Shown here: positions 1 to 12,560 of the stretch, in pieces
Layout: the number at the start of each line of letters is the position of its first letter
How positions within the stretch are numbered: the stretch's first letter is position 1
Assembly (NCBI GenBank): GCA_022605955.1
Contig: JAKCOZ010000015.1
Span: 9,057,287-9,121,286 of the forward strand
Direction: 5' to 3'
DNA length: 64,000 nucleotides
Origin: Rallus limicola
Lineage: Eukaryota; Chordata; Aves; Gruiformes; Rallidae
Program-made: the position numbers and the translations under genes
The notes under the pieces: model-generated
Told to the model about the DNA's origin: nothing
Database searches by the model: none
The model's input: only the letters and a program-made list of their open reading frames with translations

Positions 1-1250
1 AACACCGCCTTGCCCAGGCGCCCGCACCCGGCTTCTGGAAAGCCTGCACCGCACACACGGCCCTCGCGCCAGGCTTCCCCACAGCCTCCAGAGCCCCCGC
101 TGTCTCCCAGCTTGCCCATGTCCTGCGGCCTGCACTGCTCCCGTGCTTGGCTTCTCCAAAGGCTCCAGGCCCCCCGACCCCGCTTCTCCACTGCCTCCAT
201 GGCCCCCCTTCTCATCAAAGCCTGCACAGCCTCCAAGCCTGGCTTCACCACAGCCTGCAAGGCCCTGCGGCCCTCTTCACTGCCTCTACCAGCCATCAGG
301 GAGCCCCAGAGAGATGGACCTGTTGCCAGCAGGCACCACAATGGCCTGGCAAACGGGCACGGCTGCCCTCCCCATGGTCCCCACCCCTGGATTTGCCAAA
401 TCCTTCACAGCCCCCATGCTCGGCTTCTCCAAGGCCCTCGCAAAACCCCAGCCCTCCGCCAACCCTCCTGCAATGGCAGGACCAGACTGGCGCATGCCAG
501 CACCGACCAAAAGGCCCCCCTCTCCCGACCCCAAAAGCCCACTAGATCAGCCTTTGGGTACCTGCTGAAGGTGACCCCCAAAGGGTAGGAGTCGGCCTGC
601 GAAAAGCAGCACGAGCAATTATACGGCCAACGGAACGTCCAGTTCTGATAATCTGTCTCCAAATAAAGATGGATGGAGCTGTTCCACCTGTGTCCACTGG
701 GACAGAAACAGAAACTCAAATGTCACAGCAAAGGCCTTTGTCAGCTGGGGTTTATGACCAGGGTCTGAGCTTCCAGAGGGGCCGTGCCGTGCCAGTTAGC
801 ACCGCCAGCTTCTCAGTGCTGCTGGCCTGTAAGAGGGACTGCTCTTTGGCTGCTGTGTTTCTGTGCTAGGAAACGCAACACATTTCTGCAAGCAGCCTCA
901 GCTGGGAAAGCACGTTTTGCTTTGCAGGCAGCAGTCTGAGCTGGCCTTTGGTTCTGGGTTAATTGCACCCAGAACGGAAGGCCGTGAAAGCCAAAGCTGC
1001 TTGTTTCAGAGCACCGCTGTAGAAGAGCCCCCCGAGGCTGGAAAGGGCTGGCTCGGGCAGGCTGCAACCACTGTCCCTGCGGCAGGCTGGGACACCCTGT
1101 GCCTGCAAAGGCCTGCAGAGCCGAGCATCAGCAGAGCCAAGTAAAACTACAGAACAGCCACACTACAGAACGGCTCTGGGCCACCGGGGAAAGGAGAGGG
1201 CCTGAGTCCCATGAGTGGCCAAGGGCCTGAGCCGCCTCCTCTCTCCTCAG

Positions 1251-1602
1251 GTACGCATCCGGTGCTTCAAGAGGCGGGCACGAAATGGGCGGCCGCCCCT
1301 CAGATAGGGAGAGTGGCTACATGTACAACAACCATCCCAGAGTGCCAAAGGAACGGCCGCAGTACCATCAGTACCACCAGGCACCGCAGCAGCCTGCCAA
1401 ACCGGCACGTCCGCCCACGCCAGTGTCTCCGCGCCCAACTTCACCGCGGCCTCCACGGACACCGTCCCACCGTGGACTGCCGCCTCGCCCCGGACCGCCA
1501 CCTCCCACCGGACCTCCACCTCCCTCTGGACTGCCACCCCCGACCAGACGGCCTCCAGCATTCCACAGGTTGCAGGAGCGGAATCGCACCAAGCCCCTCT
1601 AA
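1251..1602 (+). CDS. Terminal-exon copy U1 (proline-rich cytoplasmic tail), array unit 1174-3070
   Basis: A splice acceptor ends at 1250 and the exon starts with G, completing a codon begun as CA in the preceding exon (phase 2). The open frame reads Y-A-S-G-A-S-R-G-G-H-E-M-G-G, then a Tyr/His/Gln patch, then a Pro/Arg-rich tail ending N-R-T-K-P-L before TAA. It has two GPPPPx hexamers. U1 and U2 share the variant N-N-H-P-R-V-P-K-E where most units have N-T-H-P-G-V-P-E-E. The hinge codon before the hexamers is CCG (Pro). No upstream coding exon lies in the window, so it can be used only if spliced to a gene off the left edge. Whether it is expressed is unknown. Confidence 0.6.
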
Positions 1603-1715
1603 ACAAAACGGCAGCCCCAGCTGCAGGGGCTCACTGGAAGAGTCCTTCGGTCACCATTCAGTGTGGCCGTGCCAGCACAGAGGTCGGGGCATAGCAACAA
1701 CGACCAGCTCTTTGA

Positions 1716-1721
1716 AATAAA
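1716..1721 (+). terminator. Poly(A) signal 1 of array unit U1
   Basis: AATAAA lies 114 bp after the TAA stop of exon U1, in the context CTTTGAAATAAAGACAGAGG. The same hexamer follows every terminal-exon copy, for example at 3613 in U2 and 14924 in U8. It would give a 3' UTR of about 130-150 bp. It is the natural end for any transcript using that exon. Confidence 0.6.
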
Positions 1722-2558
1722 GACAGAGGGAGCTGTTTCACAAGTACCTGCCTTGTACCAACAGCAAACCCTGCGAAGCACCAGCCCCTCTGCAGCCGAG
1801 GATGCTCACAGTGTCGGCAGGCAGGGGCTGGACCCTCTGGAGAAGATCGAGGCAGGTGCCACGTTAGGGGTGCTCACAGCCAGCCCGGCAAAATGGCAAC
1901 ACCGCCTTGCCCAGGCGCCCGCACCCGGCTTCTGGAAAGCCTGCACCGCACACACGGCCCTCGCGCCAGGCTTCCCCACAGCCTCCAGAGCCCCCGCTGT
2001 CTCCCAGCTTGCCCATGTCCTGCGGCCTGCACTGCTCCCGTGCTTGGCTTCTCCAAAGGCTCCAGGCCCCCCGACCCCGCTTCTCCACTGCCTCCATGGC
2101 CCCCCTTCTCATCAAAGCCTGCACAGCCTCCAAGCCTGGCTTCACCACAGCCTGCAAGGCCCTGCGGCCCTCTTCACTGCCTCTACCAGCCATCAGGGAG
2201 CCCCAGAGAGATGGACCTGTTGCCAGCAGGCACCACAATGGCCTGGCAAACGGGCACGGCTGCCCTCCCCATGGTCCCCACCCCTGGATTTGCCAAATCC
2301 TTCACAGCCCCCATGCTCGGCTTCTCCAAGGCCCTCGCAAAACCCCAGCCCTCCGCCAACCCTCCTGCAATGGCAGGACCAGACTGGCGCATGCCAGCAC
2401 CGACCAAAAGGCCCCCCTCTCCCGACCCCAAAAGCCCACTAGATCAGCCTTTGGGTACCTGCTGAAGGTGACCCCCAAAGGGTAGGAGTCGGCCTGCGAA
2501 AAGCAGCACGAGCAATTATACGGCCAACGGAACGTCCAGTTCTGATAATCTGTCTCCA

Positions 2559-2564
2559 AATAAA
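2559..2564 (+). terminator. Poly(A) signal 2 of array unit U1 (duplicated module)
   Basis: This second AATAAA, in the context TCTCCAAATAAAGATGGATG, sits 843 bp beyond the first; the equivalent in the partial first unit is at 662-667. The sequence around it (CCAGTTCT, then AAATAAAGA, then GGAGCTGTTCCAC) resembles the first signal (CCAGCTCT, AAATAAAGA, GGAGCTGTTTCAC). It appears to be an internal duplication of one poly(A)-site module. A GT-rich stretch follows. Confidence 0.5.
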
Positions 2565-3147
2565 GATGGATGGAGCTGTTCCACCTGTGTCCACTGGGAC
2601 AGAAACAGAAACTCAAATGTCACAGCAAAGGCCTTTGTCAGCTGGGGTTTATGACCAGGGTCTGAGCTTCCAGAGGTGCCGTGCCGTGCCAGTTAGCACC
2701 GCCAGCTTCTCAGTGCTGCTGGCCTGTAAGAGGGACTGCTCTTTGGCTGCTGTGTTTCTGTGCTAGGAAACGCAACACATTTCTGCAAGCAGCCTCAGCT
2801 GGGAAAGCACGTTTTGCTTTGCAGGCAGCAGTCTGAGCTGGCCTTTGGTTCTGGGTTAATTGCACCCAGAACGGAAGGCCGTGAAAGCCAAAGCTGCTTG
2901 TTTCAGAGCACCGCTGTAGAAGAGCCCCCCGAGGCTGGAAAGGGCTGGCTCGGGCAGGCTGCAACCACTGTCCCTGCGGCAGGCTGGGACACCCTGTGCC
3001 TGCAAAGGCCTGCAGAGCCGAGCATCAGCAGAGCCAAGTAAAACTACAGAACAGCCACACTACAGAACGGCTCTGGGCCACCGGGGAAAGGAGAGGGCCT
3101 GAGTCCCATGAGTGGCCAAGGGCCTGAGCCGCCTCCTCTCTCCTCAG

Positions 3148-3499
3148 GTACGCATCCGGTGCTTCAAGAGGCGGGCACGAAATGGGCGGCCGCCCCTCAG
3201 ATAGGGAGAGTGGCTACATGTACAACAACCATCCCAGAGTGCCAAAGGAACGGCCGCAGTACCATCAGTACCACCAGGCACCGCAGCAGCCTGCCAAACC
3301 GGCACGTCCGCCCACGCCAGTGTCTCCGCGCCCAACTTCACCGCGGCCTCCACGGACACCGTCCCACCGTGGACTGCAGCCTCGCCCCGGACCGCCACCT
3401 CCCACCGGACCTCCACCTCCCTCTGGACTGCCACCCCCGACCAGACGGCCTCCAGCATTCCACAGGTTGCAGGAGCGGAATCGCACCAAGCCCCTCTAA
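3148..3499 (+). CDS. Terminal-exon copy U2, array unit 3071-4967
   Basis: The acceptor, frame and end (…N-R-T-K-P-L, TAA) are as in U1. It has two GPPPPx hexamers and the N-N-H-P-R-V-P-K-E variant. The hinge codon is CAG (Gln), the state seen in the full-length genes R1-R3, and the unit also shares the downstream CACCACAGTGGCC variant with those genes. This makes U2 the array copy closest to the full genes at these sites. Expression depends on an off-window donor exon. Confidence 0.6.
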
Positions 3500-5044
3500 A
3501 CAAAACGGCAGCCCCAGCTGCAGGGGCTCACTGGAAGAGTCCTTCGGTCACCATTCAGTGTGGCCGTGCCAGCACAGAGGTCGGGGCATAGCAACAACGA
3601 CCAGCTCTTTGAAATAAAGACAGAGGGAGCTGTTTCACAAGTACCTGCCTTGTACCAACAGCAAACCCTGCGAAGCACCAGCCCCTCTGCAGCCGAGGAT
3701 GCTCACAGTGTCGGCAGGCAGGGGCTGGACCCTGTGGACAAGATCGATGCAGGTGCCACGTTAGGGGTGCTCACAGCCAGCCCGGCAAAATGGCAACACC
3801 GCCTTGCCCAGGCGCCCGCACCCGGCTTCTGGAAAGCCTGCACCGCACACACGGCCCTCGCGCCAGGCTTCCCCACAGCCTCCAGAGCCCCCGCTGTCTC
3901 CCAGCTTGCCCATGTCCTGCGGCCTGCACTGCTCCCGTGCTTGGCTTCTCCAAAGGCTCCAGGCCCCCCGACCCCGCTTCTCCACTGCCTCCATGGCCCC
4001 CCTTCTCATCAAAGCCTGCACAGCCTCCAAGCCTGGCTTCACCACAGCCTGCAAGGCCCTGCGGCCCTCTTCACTGCCTCTACCAGCCATCAGGGAGCCC
4101 CAGAGAGATGGACCTGTTGCCAGCAGGCACCACAGTGGCCTGGCAAACGGGCACGGCTGCCCTCCCCATGGTCCCCACCCCTGGATTTGCCAAATCCTTC
4201 ACAGCCCCCATGCTCGGCTTCTCCAAGGCCCTCGCAAAACCCCAGCCCTCCGCCAACCCTCCTGCAACGGCAGGACCAGACTGGCGCATGCCAGCACCGA
4301 CCAAAAGGCCCCCCTCTCCCGACCCCAAAAGCCCACTAGATCAGCCTTTGGGTACCTGCTGAAGGTGACCCCCAAAGGGTAGGAGTCGGCCTGCGAAAAG
4401 CAGCACGAGCAATTATACGGCCAACGGAACGTCCAGTTCTGATAATCTGTCTCCAAATAAAGATGGATGGAGCTGTTCCACCTGTGTCCACTGGGACAGA
4501 AACAGAAACTCAAATGTCACAGCAAAGGCCTTTGTCAGCTGGGGTTTATGACCAGGGTCTGAGCTTCCAGAGGTGCCGTGCCGTGCCAGTTAGCACCGCC
4601 AGCTTCTCAGCGCTGCTGGCCTGTAAGAGGGACTGCTCTTTGGCTGCTGTGTTTCTGTGCTAGGAAACGCAACACATTTCTGCAAGCAGCCTCAGCTGGG
4701 AAAGCACGTTTTGCTTTGCAGGCAGCAGTCTGAGCTGGCCTTTGGTTCTGGGTTAATTGCACCCAGAACGGAAGGCCGTGAAAGCCAAAGCTGCTTGTTT
4801 CAGAGCACCGCTGTAGAAGAGCCCCCCGAGGCTGGAAAGGGCTGGCTCGGGCAGGCTGCAACCACTGTCCCTGCGGCAGGCTGGGACACCCTGTGCCTGC
4901 AAAGGCCTGCAGAGCCGAGCATCAGCAGAGCCAAGTAAAACTACAGAACAGCCACACTACAGAACGGCTCTGGGCCACCGGGGAAAGGAGAGGGCCTGAG
5001 TCCCATGAGTGGCCAAGGGCCTGAGCCGCCTCCTCTCTCCTCAG

Positions 5045-5378
5045 GTACGCATCCGGTGCTTCAAGAGGCGGGCACGAAATGGGCGGCCGCCCCTCAGATA
5101 GGGAGAGTGGCTACATGTACAACACCCATCCCGGAGTGCCAGAGGAACGGCCGCAGTACCATCAGTACCACCAGGCACCGCAGCAGCCTGCCAAACCGGC
5201 ACGTCCGCCCACGCCAGTGTCTCCGCGCCCAACTTCACCGCGGCCTCCACGGACACCGTCCCACCGTGGACTGCTGCCTCGCCCCGGACCTCCACCTCCC
5301 TCTGGACTGCCACCCCCGACCAGACGGCCTCCAGCATTCCACAGGTTGCAGGAGCGGAATCGCACCAAGCCCCTCTAA
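5045..5378 (+). CDS. Terminal-exon copy U3, array unit 4968-6846
   Basis: This is an open terminal exon of the short type, with one GPPPPS hexamer. It is the first unit with N-T-H-P-G-V-P-E-E and has a CTG (Leu) hinge. The 18-bp loss compared with U1 is a clean removal of one hexamer codon set, so the frame and the C-terminus are kept. Confidence 0.6.
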
Positions 5379-6923
5379 ACAAAACGGCAGCCCCAGCTGC
5401 AGGGGCTCACTGGAAGAGTCCTTCGGTCACCATTCAGTGTGGCCGTGCCAGCACAGAGGTCGGGGCATAGCAACAACGACCAGCTCTTTGAAATAAAGAC
5501 AGAGGGAGCTGTTTCACAAGTACCTGCGTTGTACCAACAGCAAACCCTGCGAAGCACCAGCCCCTCTGCAGCCGAGGATGCTCACAGTGTCGGCAGGCAG
5601 GGGCTGGACCCTCTGGAGAAGATCGAGGCAGGTGCCACGTTAGGGGTGCTCACAGCCAGCCCGGCAAAATGGCAACACCGCCTTGCCCAGGCGCCCGCAC
5701 CCGGCTTCTGGAAAGCCTGCACCGCACACACGGCCCTCGCGCCAGGCTTCCCCACAGCCTCCAGAGCCCCCGCTGTCTCCCAGCTTGCCCATGTCCTGCG
5801 GCCTGCACTGCTCCCGTGCTTGGCTTCTCCAAAGGCTCCAGGCCCCCCGACCCCGCTTCTCCACTGCCTCCATGGCCCCCCTTCTCATCAAAGCCTGCAC
5901 AGCCTCCAAGCCTGGCTTCACCACAGCCTGCAAGGCCCTGCGGCCCTCTTCACTGCCTCTACCAGCCATCAGGGAGCCCCAGAGAGATGGACCTGTTGCC
6001 AGCAGGCACCACAATGGCCTGGCAAACGGGCACGGCTGCCCTCCCCATGGTCCCCACCCCTGGATTTGCCAAATCCTTCACAGCCCCCATGCTCGGCTTC
6101 TCCAAGGCCCTCGCAAAACCCCAGCCCTCCGCCAACCCTCCTGCAACGGCAGGACCAGACTGGCGCATGCCAGCACCGACCAAAAGGCCCCCCTCTCCCG
6201 ACCCCAAAAGCCCACTAGATCAGCCTTTGGGTACCTGCTGAAGGTGACCCCCAAAGGGTAGGAGTCGGCCTGCGAAAAGCAGCACGAGCAATTATACGGC
6301 CAACGGAACGTCCAGTTCTGATAATCTGTCTCCAAATAAAGATGGATGGAGCTGTTCCACCTGTGTCCACTGGGACAGAAACAGAAACTCAAATGTCACA
6401 GCAAAGGCCTTTGTCAGCTGGGGTTTATGACCAGGGTCTGAGCTTCCAGAGGTGCCGTGCCGTGCCAGTTAGCACCGCCAGCTTCTCAGCGCTGCTGGCC
6501 TGTAAGAGGGACTGCTCTTTGGCTGCTGTGTTTCTGTGCTAGGAAACGCAACACATTTCTGCAAGCAGCCTCAGCTGGGAAAGCACGTTTTGCTTTGCAG
6601 GCAGCAGTCTGAGCTGGCCTTTGGTTCTGGGTTAATTGCACCCAGAACGGAAGGCCGTGAAAGCCAAAGCTGCTTGTTTCAGAGCACCGCTGTAGAAGAG
6701 CCCCCCGAGGCTGGAAAGGGCTGGCTCGGGCAGGCTGCAACCACTGTCCCTGCGGCAGGCTGGGACACCCTGTGCCTGCAAAGGCCTGCAGAGCCGAGCA
6801 TCAGCAGAGCCAAGTAAAACTACAGAACAGCCACACTACAGAACGGCTCTGGGCCACCGGGGAAAGGAGAGGGCCTGAGTCCCATGAGTGGCCAAGGGCC
6901 TGAGCCGCCTCCTCTCTCCTCAG

Positions 6924-7257
6924 GTACGCATCCGGTGCTTCAAGAGGCGGGCATGAAATGGGCGGCCGCCCCTCAGATAGGGAGAGTGGCTACATGTACA
7001 ACACCCATCCCGGAGTGCCAGAGGAACGGCCGCAGTACCATCAGTACCACCAGGCACCGCAGCAGCCTGCCAAACCGGCACGTCCGCCCACGCCAGTGTC
7101 TCCGCGCCCAACTTCACCGCGGCCTCCACGGACACCGTCCCACCGTGGACTGCTGCCTCGCCCCGGACCTCCACCTCCCTCTGGACTGCCACCCCCGACC
7201 AGACGGCCTCCAGCATTCCACAGGTTGCAGGAGCGGAATCGCACCAAGCCCCTCTAA
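6924..7257 (+). CDS. Terminal-exon copy U4, array unit 6847-8725
   Basis: Its protein is identical to that of U3 (one hexamer, Leu hinge). It carries a silent CAC to CAT change in the G-G-H-E-M motif (AGAGGCGGGCATGAAATG), shared only with U6. That links units 4 and 6 by recent copying or conversion. Confidence 0.6.
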
Positions 7258-8802
7258 ACAAAACGGCAGCCCCAGCTGCAGGGGCTCACTGGAAGAGTCC
7301 TTCGGTCACCATTCAGTGTGGCCGTGCCAGCACAGAGGTCGGGGCATAGCAACAACGACCAGCTCTTTGAAATAAAGACAGAGGGAGCTGTTTCACAAGT
7401 ACCTGCCTTGTACCAACAGCAAACCCTGCGAAGCACCAGCCCCTCTGCAGCCGAGGATGCTCACAGTGTCGGCAGGCAGGGGCTGGACCCTCTGGAGAAG
7501 ATCGAGGCAGGTGCCACGTTAGGGGTGCTCACAGCCAGCCCGGCAAAATGGCAACACCGCCTTGCCCAGGCGCCCGCACCCGGCTTCTGGAAAGCCTGCA
7601 CCGCACACACGGCCCTCGCGCCAGGCTTCCCCACAGCCTCCAGAGCCCCCGCTGTCTCCCAGCTTGCCCATGTCCTGCGGCCTGCACTGCTCCCGTGCTT
7701 GGCTTCTCCAAAGGCTCCAGGCCCCCCGACCCCGCTTCTCCACTGCCTCCATGGCCCCCCTTCTCATCAAAGCCTGCACAGCCTCCAAGCCTGGCTTCAC
7801 CACAGCCTGCAAGGCCCTGCGGCCCTCTTCACTGCCTCTACCAGCCATCAGGGAGCCCCAGAGAGATGGACCTGTTGCCAGCAGGCACCACAATGGCCTG
7901 GCAAACGGGCACGGCTGCCCTCCCCATGGTCCCCACCCCTGGATTTGCCAAATCCTTCACAGCCCCCATGCTCGGCTTCTCCAAGGCCCTCGCAAAACCC
8001 CAGCCCTCCGCCAACCCTCCTGCAACGGCAGGACCAGACTGGCGCATGCCAGCACCGACCAAAAGGCCCCCCTCTCCCGACCCCAAAAGCCCACTAGATC
8101 AGCCTTTGGGTACCTGCTGAAGGTGACCCCCAAAGGGTAGGAGTCGGCCTGCGAAAAGCAGCACGAGCAATTATACGGCCAACGGAACGTCCAGTTCTGA
8201 TAATCTGTCTCCAAATAAAGATGGATGGAGCTGTTCCACCTGTGTCCACTGGGACAGAAACAGAAACTCAAATGTCACAGCAAAGGCCTTTGTCAGCTGG
8301 GGTTTATGACCAGGGTCTGAGCTTCCAGAGGTGCCGTGCCGTGCCAGTTAGCACCGCCAGCTTCTCAGCGCTGCTGGCCTGTAAGAGGGACTGCTCTTTG
8401 GCTGCTGTGTTTCTGTGCTAGGAAACGCAACACATTTCTGCAAGCAGCCTCAGCTGGGAAAGCACGTTTTGCTTTGCAGGCAGCAGTCTGAGCTGGCCTT
8501 TGGTTCTGGGTTAATTGCACCCAGAACGGAAGGCCGTGAAAGCCAAAGCTGCTTGTTTCAGAGCACCGCTGTAGAAGAGCCCCCCGAGGCTGGAAAGGGC
8601 TGGCTCGGGCAGGCTGCAACCACTGTCCCTGCGGCAGGCTGGGACACCCTGTGCCTGCAAAGGCCTGCAGAGCCGAGCATCAGCAGAGCCAAGTAAAACT
8701 ACAGAACAGCCACACTACAGAACGGCTCTGGGCCACCGGGGAAAGGAGAGGGCCTGAGTCCCATGAGTGGCCAAGGGCCTGAGCCGCCTCCTCTCTCCTC
8801 AG

Positions 8803-9136
8803 GTACGCATCCGGTGCTTCAAGAGGCAGGCACGAAATGGGCGGCCGCCCCTCAGATAGGGAGAGTGGCTACATGTACAACACCCATCCCGGAGTGCCAG
8901 AGGAACGGCCGCAGTACCATCAGTACCACCAGGCACCGCAGCAGCCTGCCAAACCGGCACGTCCGCCCACGCCAGTGTCTCCGCGCCCAACTTCACCGCG
9001 GCCTCCACGGACACCGTCCCACCGTGGACTGCTGCCTCGCCCCGGACCTCCACCTCCCTCTGGACTGCCACCCCCGACCAGACGGCCTCCAGCATTCCAC
9101 AGGTTGCAGGAGCGGAATCGCACCAAGCCCCTCTAA
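8803..9136 (+). CDS. Terminal-exon copy U5, array unit 8726-10604
   Basis: This is a short-type exon with one hexamer and a Leu hinge. A GGG to AGG change makes S-R-G-R-H-E-M, a Gly to Arg replacement shared with U7, U8 and U10. Downstream in this unit (about 10,353) TTGGCAGG replaces TTTGCAGG, a variant also found in U14 and at the end of R1. Confidence 0.6.
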
Positions 9137-10681
9137 ACAAAACGGCAGCCCCAGCTGCAGGGGCTCACTGGAAGAGTCCTTCGGTCACCATTCAGTGTGG
9201 CCGTGCCAGCACAGAGGTCGGGGCATAGCAACAACGACCAGCTCTTTGAAATAAAGACAGAGGGAGCTGTTTCACAAGTACCTGCCTTGTACCAACAGCA
9301 AACCCTGCGAAGCACCAGCCCCTCTGCAGCCGAGGATGCTCACAGTGTCGGCAGGCAGGGGCTGGACCCTCTGGAGAAGATCGAGGCAGGTGCCACGTTA
9401 GGGGTGCTCACAGCCAGCCCGGCAAAATGGCAACACCGCCTTGCCCAGGCGCCCGCACCCGGCTTCTGGAAAGCCTGCACCGCACACACGGCCCTCGCGC
9501 CAGGCTTCCCCACAGCCTCCAGAGCCCCCGCTGTCTCCCAGCTTGCCCATGTCCTGCGGCCTGCACTGCTCCCGTGCTTGGCTTCTCCAAAGGCTCCAGG
9601 CCCCCCGACCCCGCTTCTCCACTGCCTCCATGGCCCCCCTTCTCATCAAAGCCTGCACAGCCTCCAAGCCTGGCTTCACCACAGCCTGCAAGGCCCTGCG
9701 GCCCTCTTCACTGCCTCTACCAGCCATCAGGGAGCCCCAGAGAGATGGACCTGTTGCCAGCAGGCACCACAATGGCCTGGCAAACGGGCACGGCTGCCCT
9801 CCCCATGGTCCCCACCCCTGGATTTGCCAAATCCTTCACAGCCCCCATGCTCGGCTTCTCCAAGGCCCTCGCAAAACCCCAGCCCTCCGCCAACCCTCCT
9901 GCAACGGCAGGACCAGACTGGCGCATGCCAGCACCGACCAAAAGGCCCCCCTCTCCCGACCCCAAAAGCCCACTAGATCAGCCTTTGGGTACCTGCTGAA
10001 GGTGACCCCCAAAGGGTAGGAGTCGGCCTGCGAAAAGCAGCACGAGCAATTATACGGCCAACGGAACGTCCAGTTCTGATAATCTGTCTCCAAATAAAGA
10101 TGGATGGAGCTGTTCCACCTGTGTCCACTGGGACAGAAACAGAAACTCAAATGTCACAGCAAAGGCCTTTGTCAGCTGGGGTTTATGACCAGGGTCTGAG
10201 CTTCCAGAGGTGCCGTGCCGTGCCAGTTAGCACCGCCAGCTTCTCAGCGCTGCTGGCCTGTAAGAGGGACTGCTCTTTGGCTGCTGTGTTTCTGTGCTAG
10301 GAAACGCAACACATTTCTGCAAGCAGCCTCAGCTGGGAAAGCACGTTTTGCTTGGCAGGCAGCAGTCTGAGCTGGCCTTTGGTTCTGGGTTAATTGCACC
10401 CAGAACGGAAGGCCGTGAAAGCCAAAGCTGCTTGTTTCAGAGCACCGCTGTAGAAGAGCCCCCCGAGGCTGGAAAGGGCTGGCTCGGGCAGGCTGCAACC
10501 ACTGTCCCTGCGGCAGGCTGGGACACCCTGTGCCTGCAAAGGCCTGCAGAGCCGAGCATCAGCAGAGCCAAGTAAAACTACAGAACAGCCACACTACAGA
10601 ACGGCTCTGGGCCACCGGGGAAAGGAGAGGGCCTGAGTCCCATGAGTGGCCAAGGGCCTGAGCCGCCTCCTCTCTCCTCAG

Positions 10682-11015
10682 GTACGCATCCGGTGCTTCA
10701 AGAGGCGGGCATGAAATGGGCGGCCGCCCCTCAGATAGGGAGAGTGGCTACATGTACAACACCCATCCCGGAGTGCCAGAGGAACGGCCGCAGTACCATC
10801 AGTACCACCAGGCACCGCAGCAGCCTGCCAAACCGGCACGTCCGCCCACGCCAGTGTCTCCGCGCCCAACTTCACCGCGGCCTCCACGGACACCGTCCCA
10901 CCGTGGACTGCTGCCTCGCCCCGGACCTCCACCTCCCTCTGGACTGCCACCCCCGACCAGACGGCCTCCAGCATTCCACAGGTTGCAGGAGCGGAATCGC
11001 ACCAAGCCCCTCTAA
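10682..11015 (+). CDS. Terminal-exon copy U6, array unit 10605-12483
   Basis: In the exon this copy matches U4, including the silent CAT codon in G-G-H-E-M. It has one hexamer and a Leu hinge and is fully open to TAA. Confidence 0.6.
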
Positions 11016-12560
11016 ACAAAACGGCAGCCCCAGCTGCAGGGGCTCACTGGAAGAGTCCTTCGGTCACCATTCAGTGTGGCCGTGCCAGCACAGAGGTCGG
11101 GGCATAGCAACAACGACCAGCTCTTTGAAATAAAGACAGAGGGAGCTGTTTCACAAGTACCTGCCTTGTACCAACAGCAAACCCTGCGAAGCACCAGCCC
11201 CTCTGCAGCCGAGGATGCTCACAGTGTCGGCAGGCAGGGGCTGGACCCTCTGGAGAAGATCGAGGCAGGTGCCACGTTAGGGGTGCTCACAGCCAGCCCG
11301 GCAAAATGGCAACACCGCCTTGCCCAGGCGCCCGCACCCGGCTTCTGGAAAGCCTGCACCGCACACACGGCCCTCGCGCCAGGCTTCCCCACAGCCTCCA
11401 GAGCCCCCGCTGTCTCCCAGCTTGCCCATGTCCTGCGGCCTGCACTGCTCCCGTGCTTGGCTTCTCCAAAGGCTCCAGGCCCCCCGACCCCGCTTCTCCA
11501 CTGCCTCCATGGCCCCCCTTCTCATCAAAGCCTGCACAGCCTCCAAGCCTGGCTTCACCACAGCCTGCAAGGCCCTGCGGCCCTCTTCACTGCCTCTACC
11601 AGCCATCAGGGAGCCCCAGAGAGATGGACCTGTTGCCAGCAGGCACCACAATGGCCTGGCAAACGGGCACGGCTGCCCTCCCCATGGTCCCCACCCCTGG
11701 ATTTGCCAAATCCTTCACAGCCCCCATGCTCGGCTTCTCCAAGGCCCTCGCAAAACCCCAGCCCTCCGCCAACCCTCCTGCAACGGCAGGACCAGACTGG
11801 CGCATGCCAGCACCGACCAAAAGGCCCCCCTCTCCCGACCCCAAAAGCCCACTAGATCAGCCTTTGGGTACCTGCTGAAGGTGACCCCCAAAGGGTAGGA
11901 GTCGGCCTGCGAAAAGCAGCACGAGCAATTATACGGCCAACGGAACGTCCAGTTCTGATAATCTGTCTCCAAATAAAGATGGATGGAGCTGTTCCACCTG
12001 TGTCCACTGGGACAGAAACAGAAACTCAAATGTCACAGCAAAGGCCTTTGTCAGCTGGGGTTTATGACCAGGGTCTGAGCTTCCAGAGGTGCCGTGCCGT
12101 GCCAGTTAGCACCGCCAGCTTCTCAGCGCTGCTGGCCTGTAAGAGGGACTGCTCTTTGGCTGCTGTGTTTCTGTGCTAGGAAACGCAACACATTTCTGCA
12201 AGCAGCCTCAGCTGGGAAAGCACGTTTTGCTTTGCAGGCAGCAGTCTGAGCTGGCCTTTGGTTCTGGGTTAATTGCACCCAGAACGGAAGGCCGTGAAAG
12301 CCAAAGCTGCTTGTTTCAGAGCACCGCTGTAGAAGAGCCCCCCGAGGCTGGAAAGGGCTGGCTCGGGCAGGCTGCAACCACTGTCCCTGCGGCAGGCTGG
12401 GACACCCTGTGCCTGCAAAGGCCTGCAGAGCCGAGCATCAGCAGAGCCAAGTAAAACTACAGAACAGCCACACTACAGAACGGCTCTGGGCCACCGGGGA
12501 AAGGAGAGGGCCTGAGTCCCATGAGTGGCCAAGGGCCTGAGCCGCCTCCTCTCTCCTCAG

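Noticed and set aside
1663..2442. Long overlapping plus-strand open frames (190-259 codons) in the C-rich part of each array unit
   Set aside because: They occur in all three frames at once because the C-rich repeat has few stops. They span the poly(A) signal and have no codon or domain signal.
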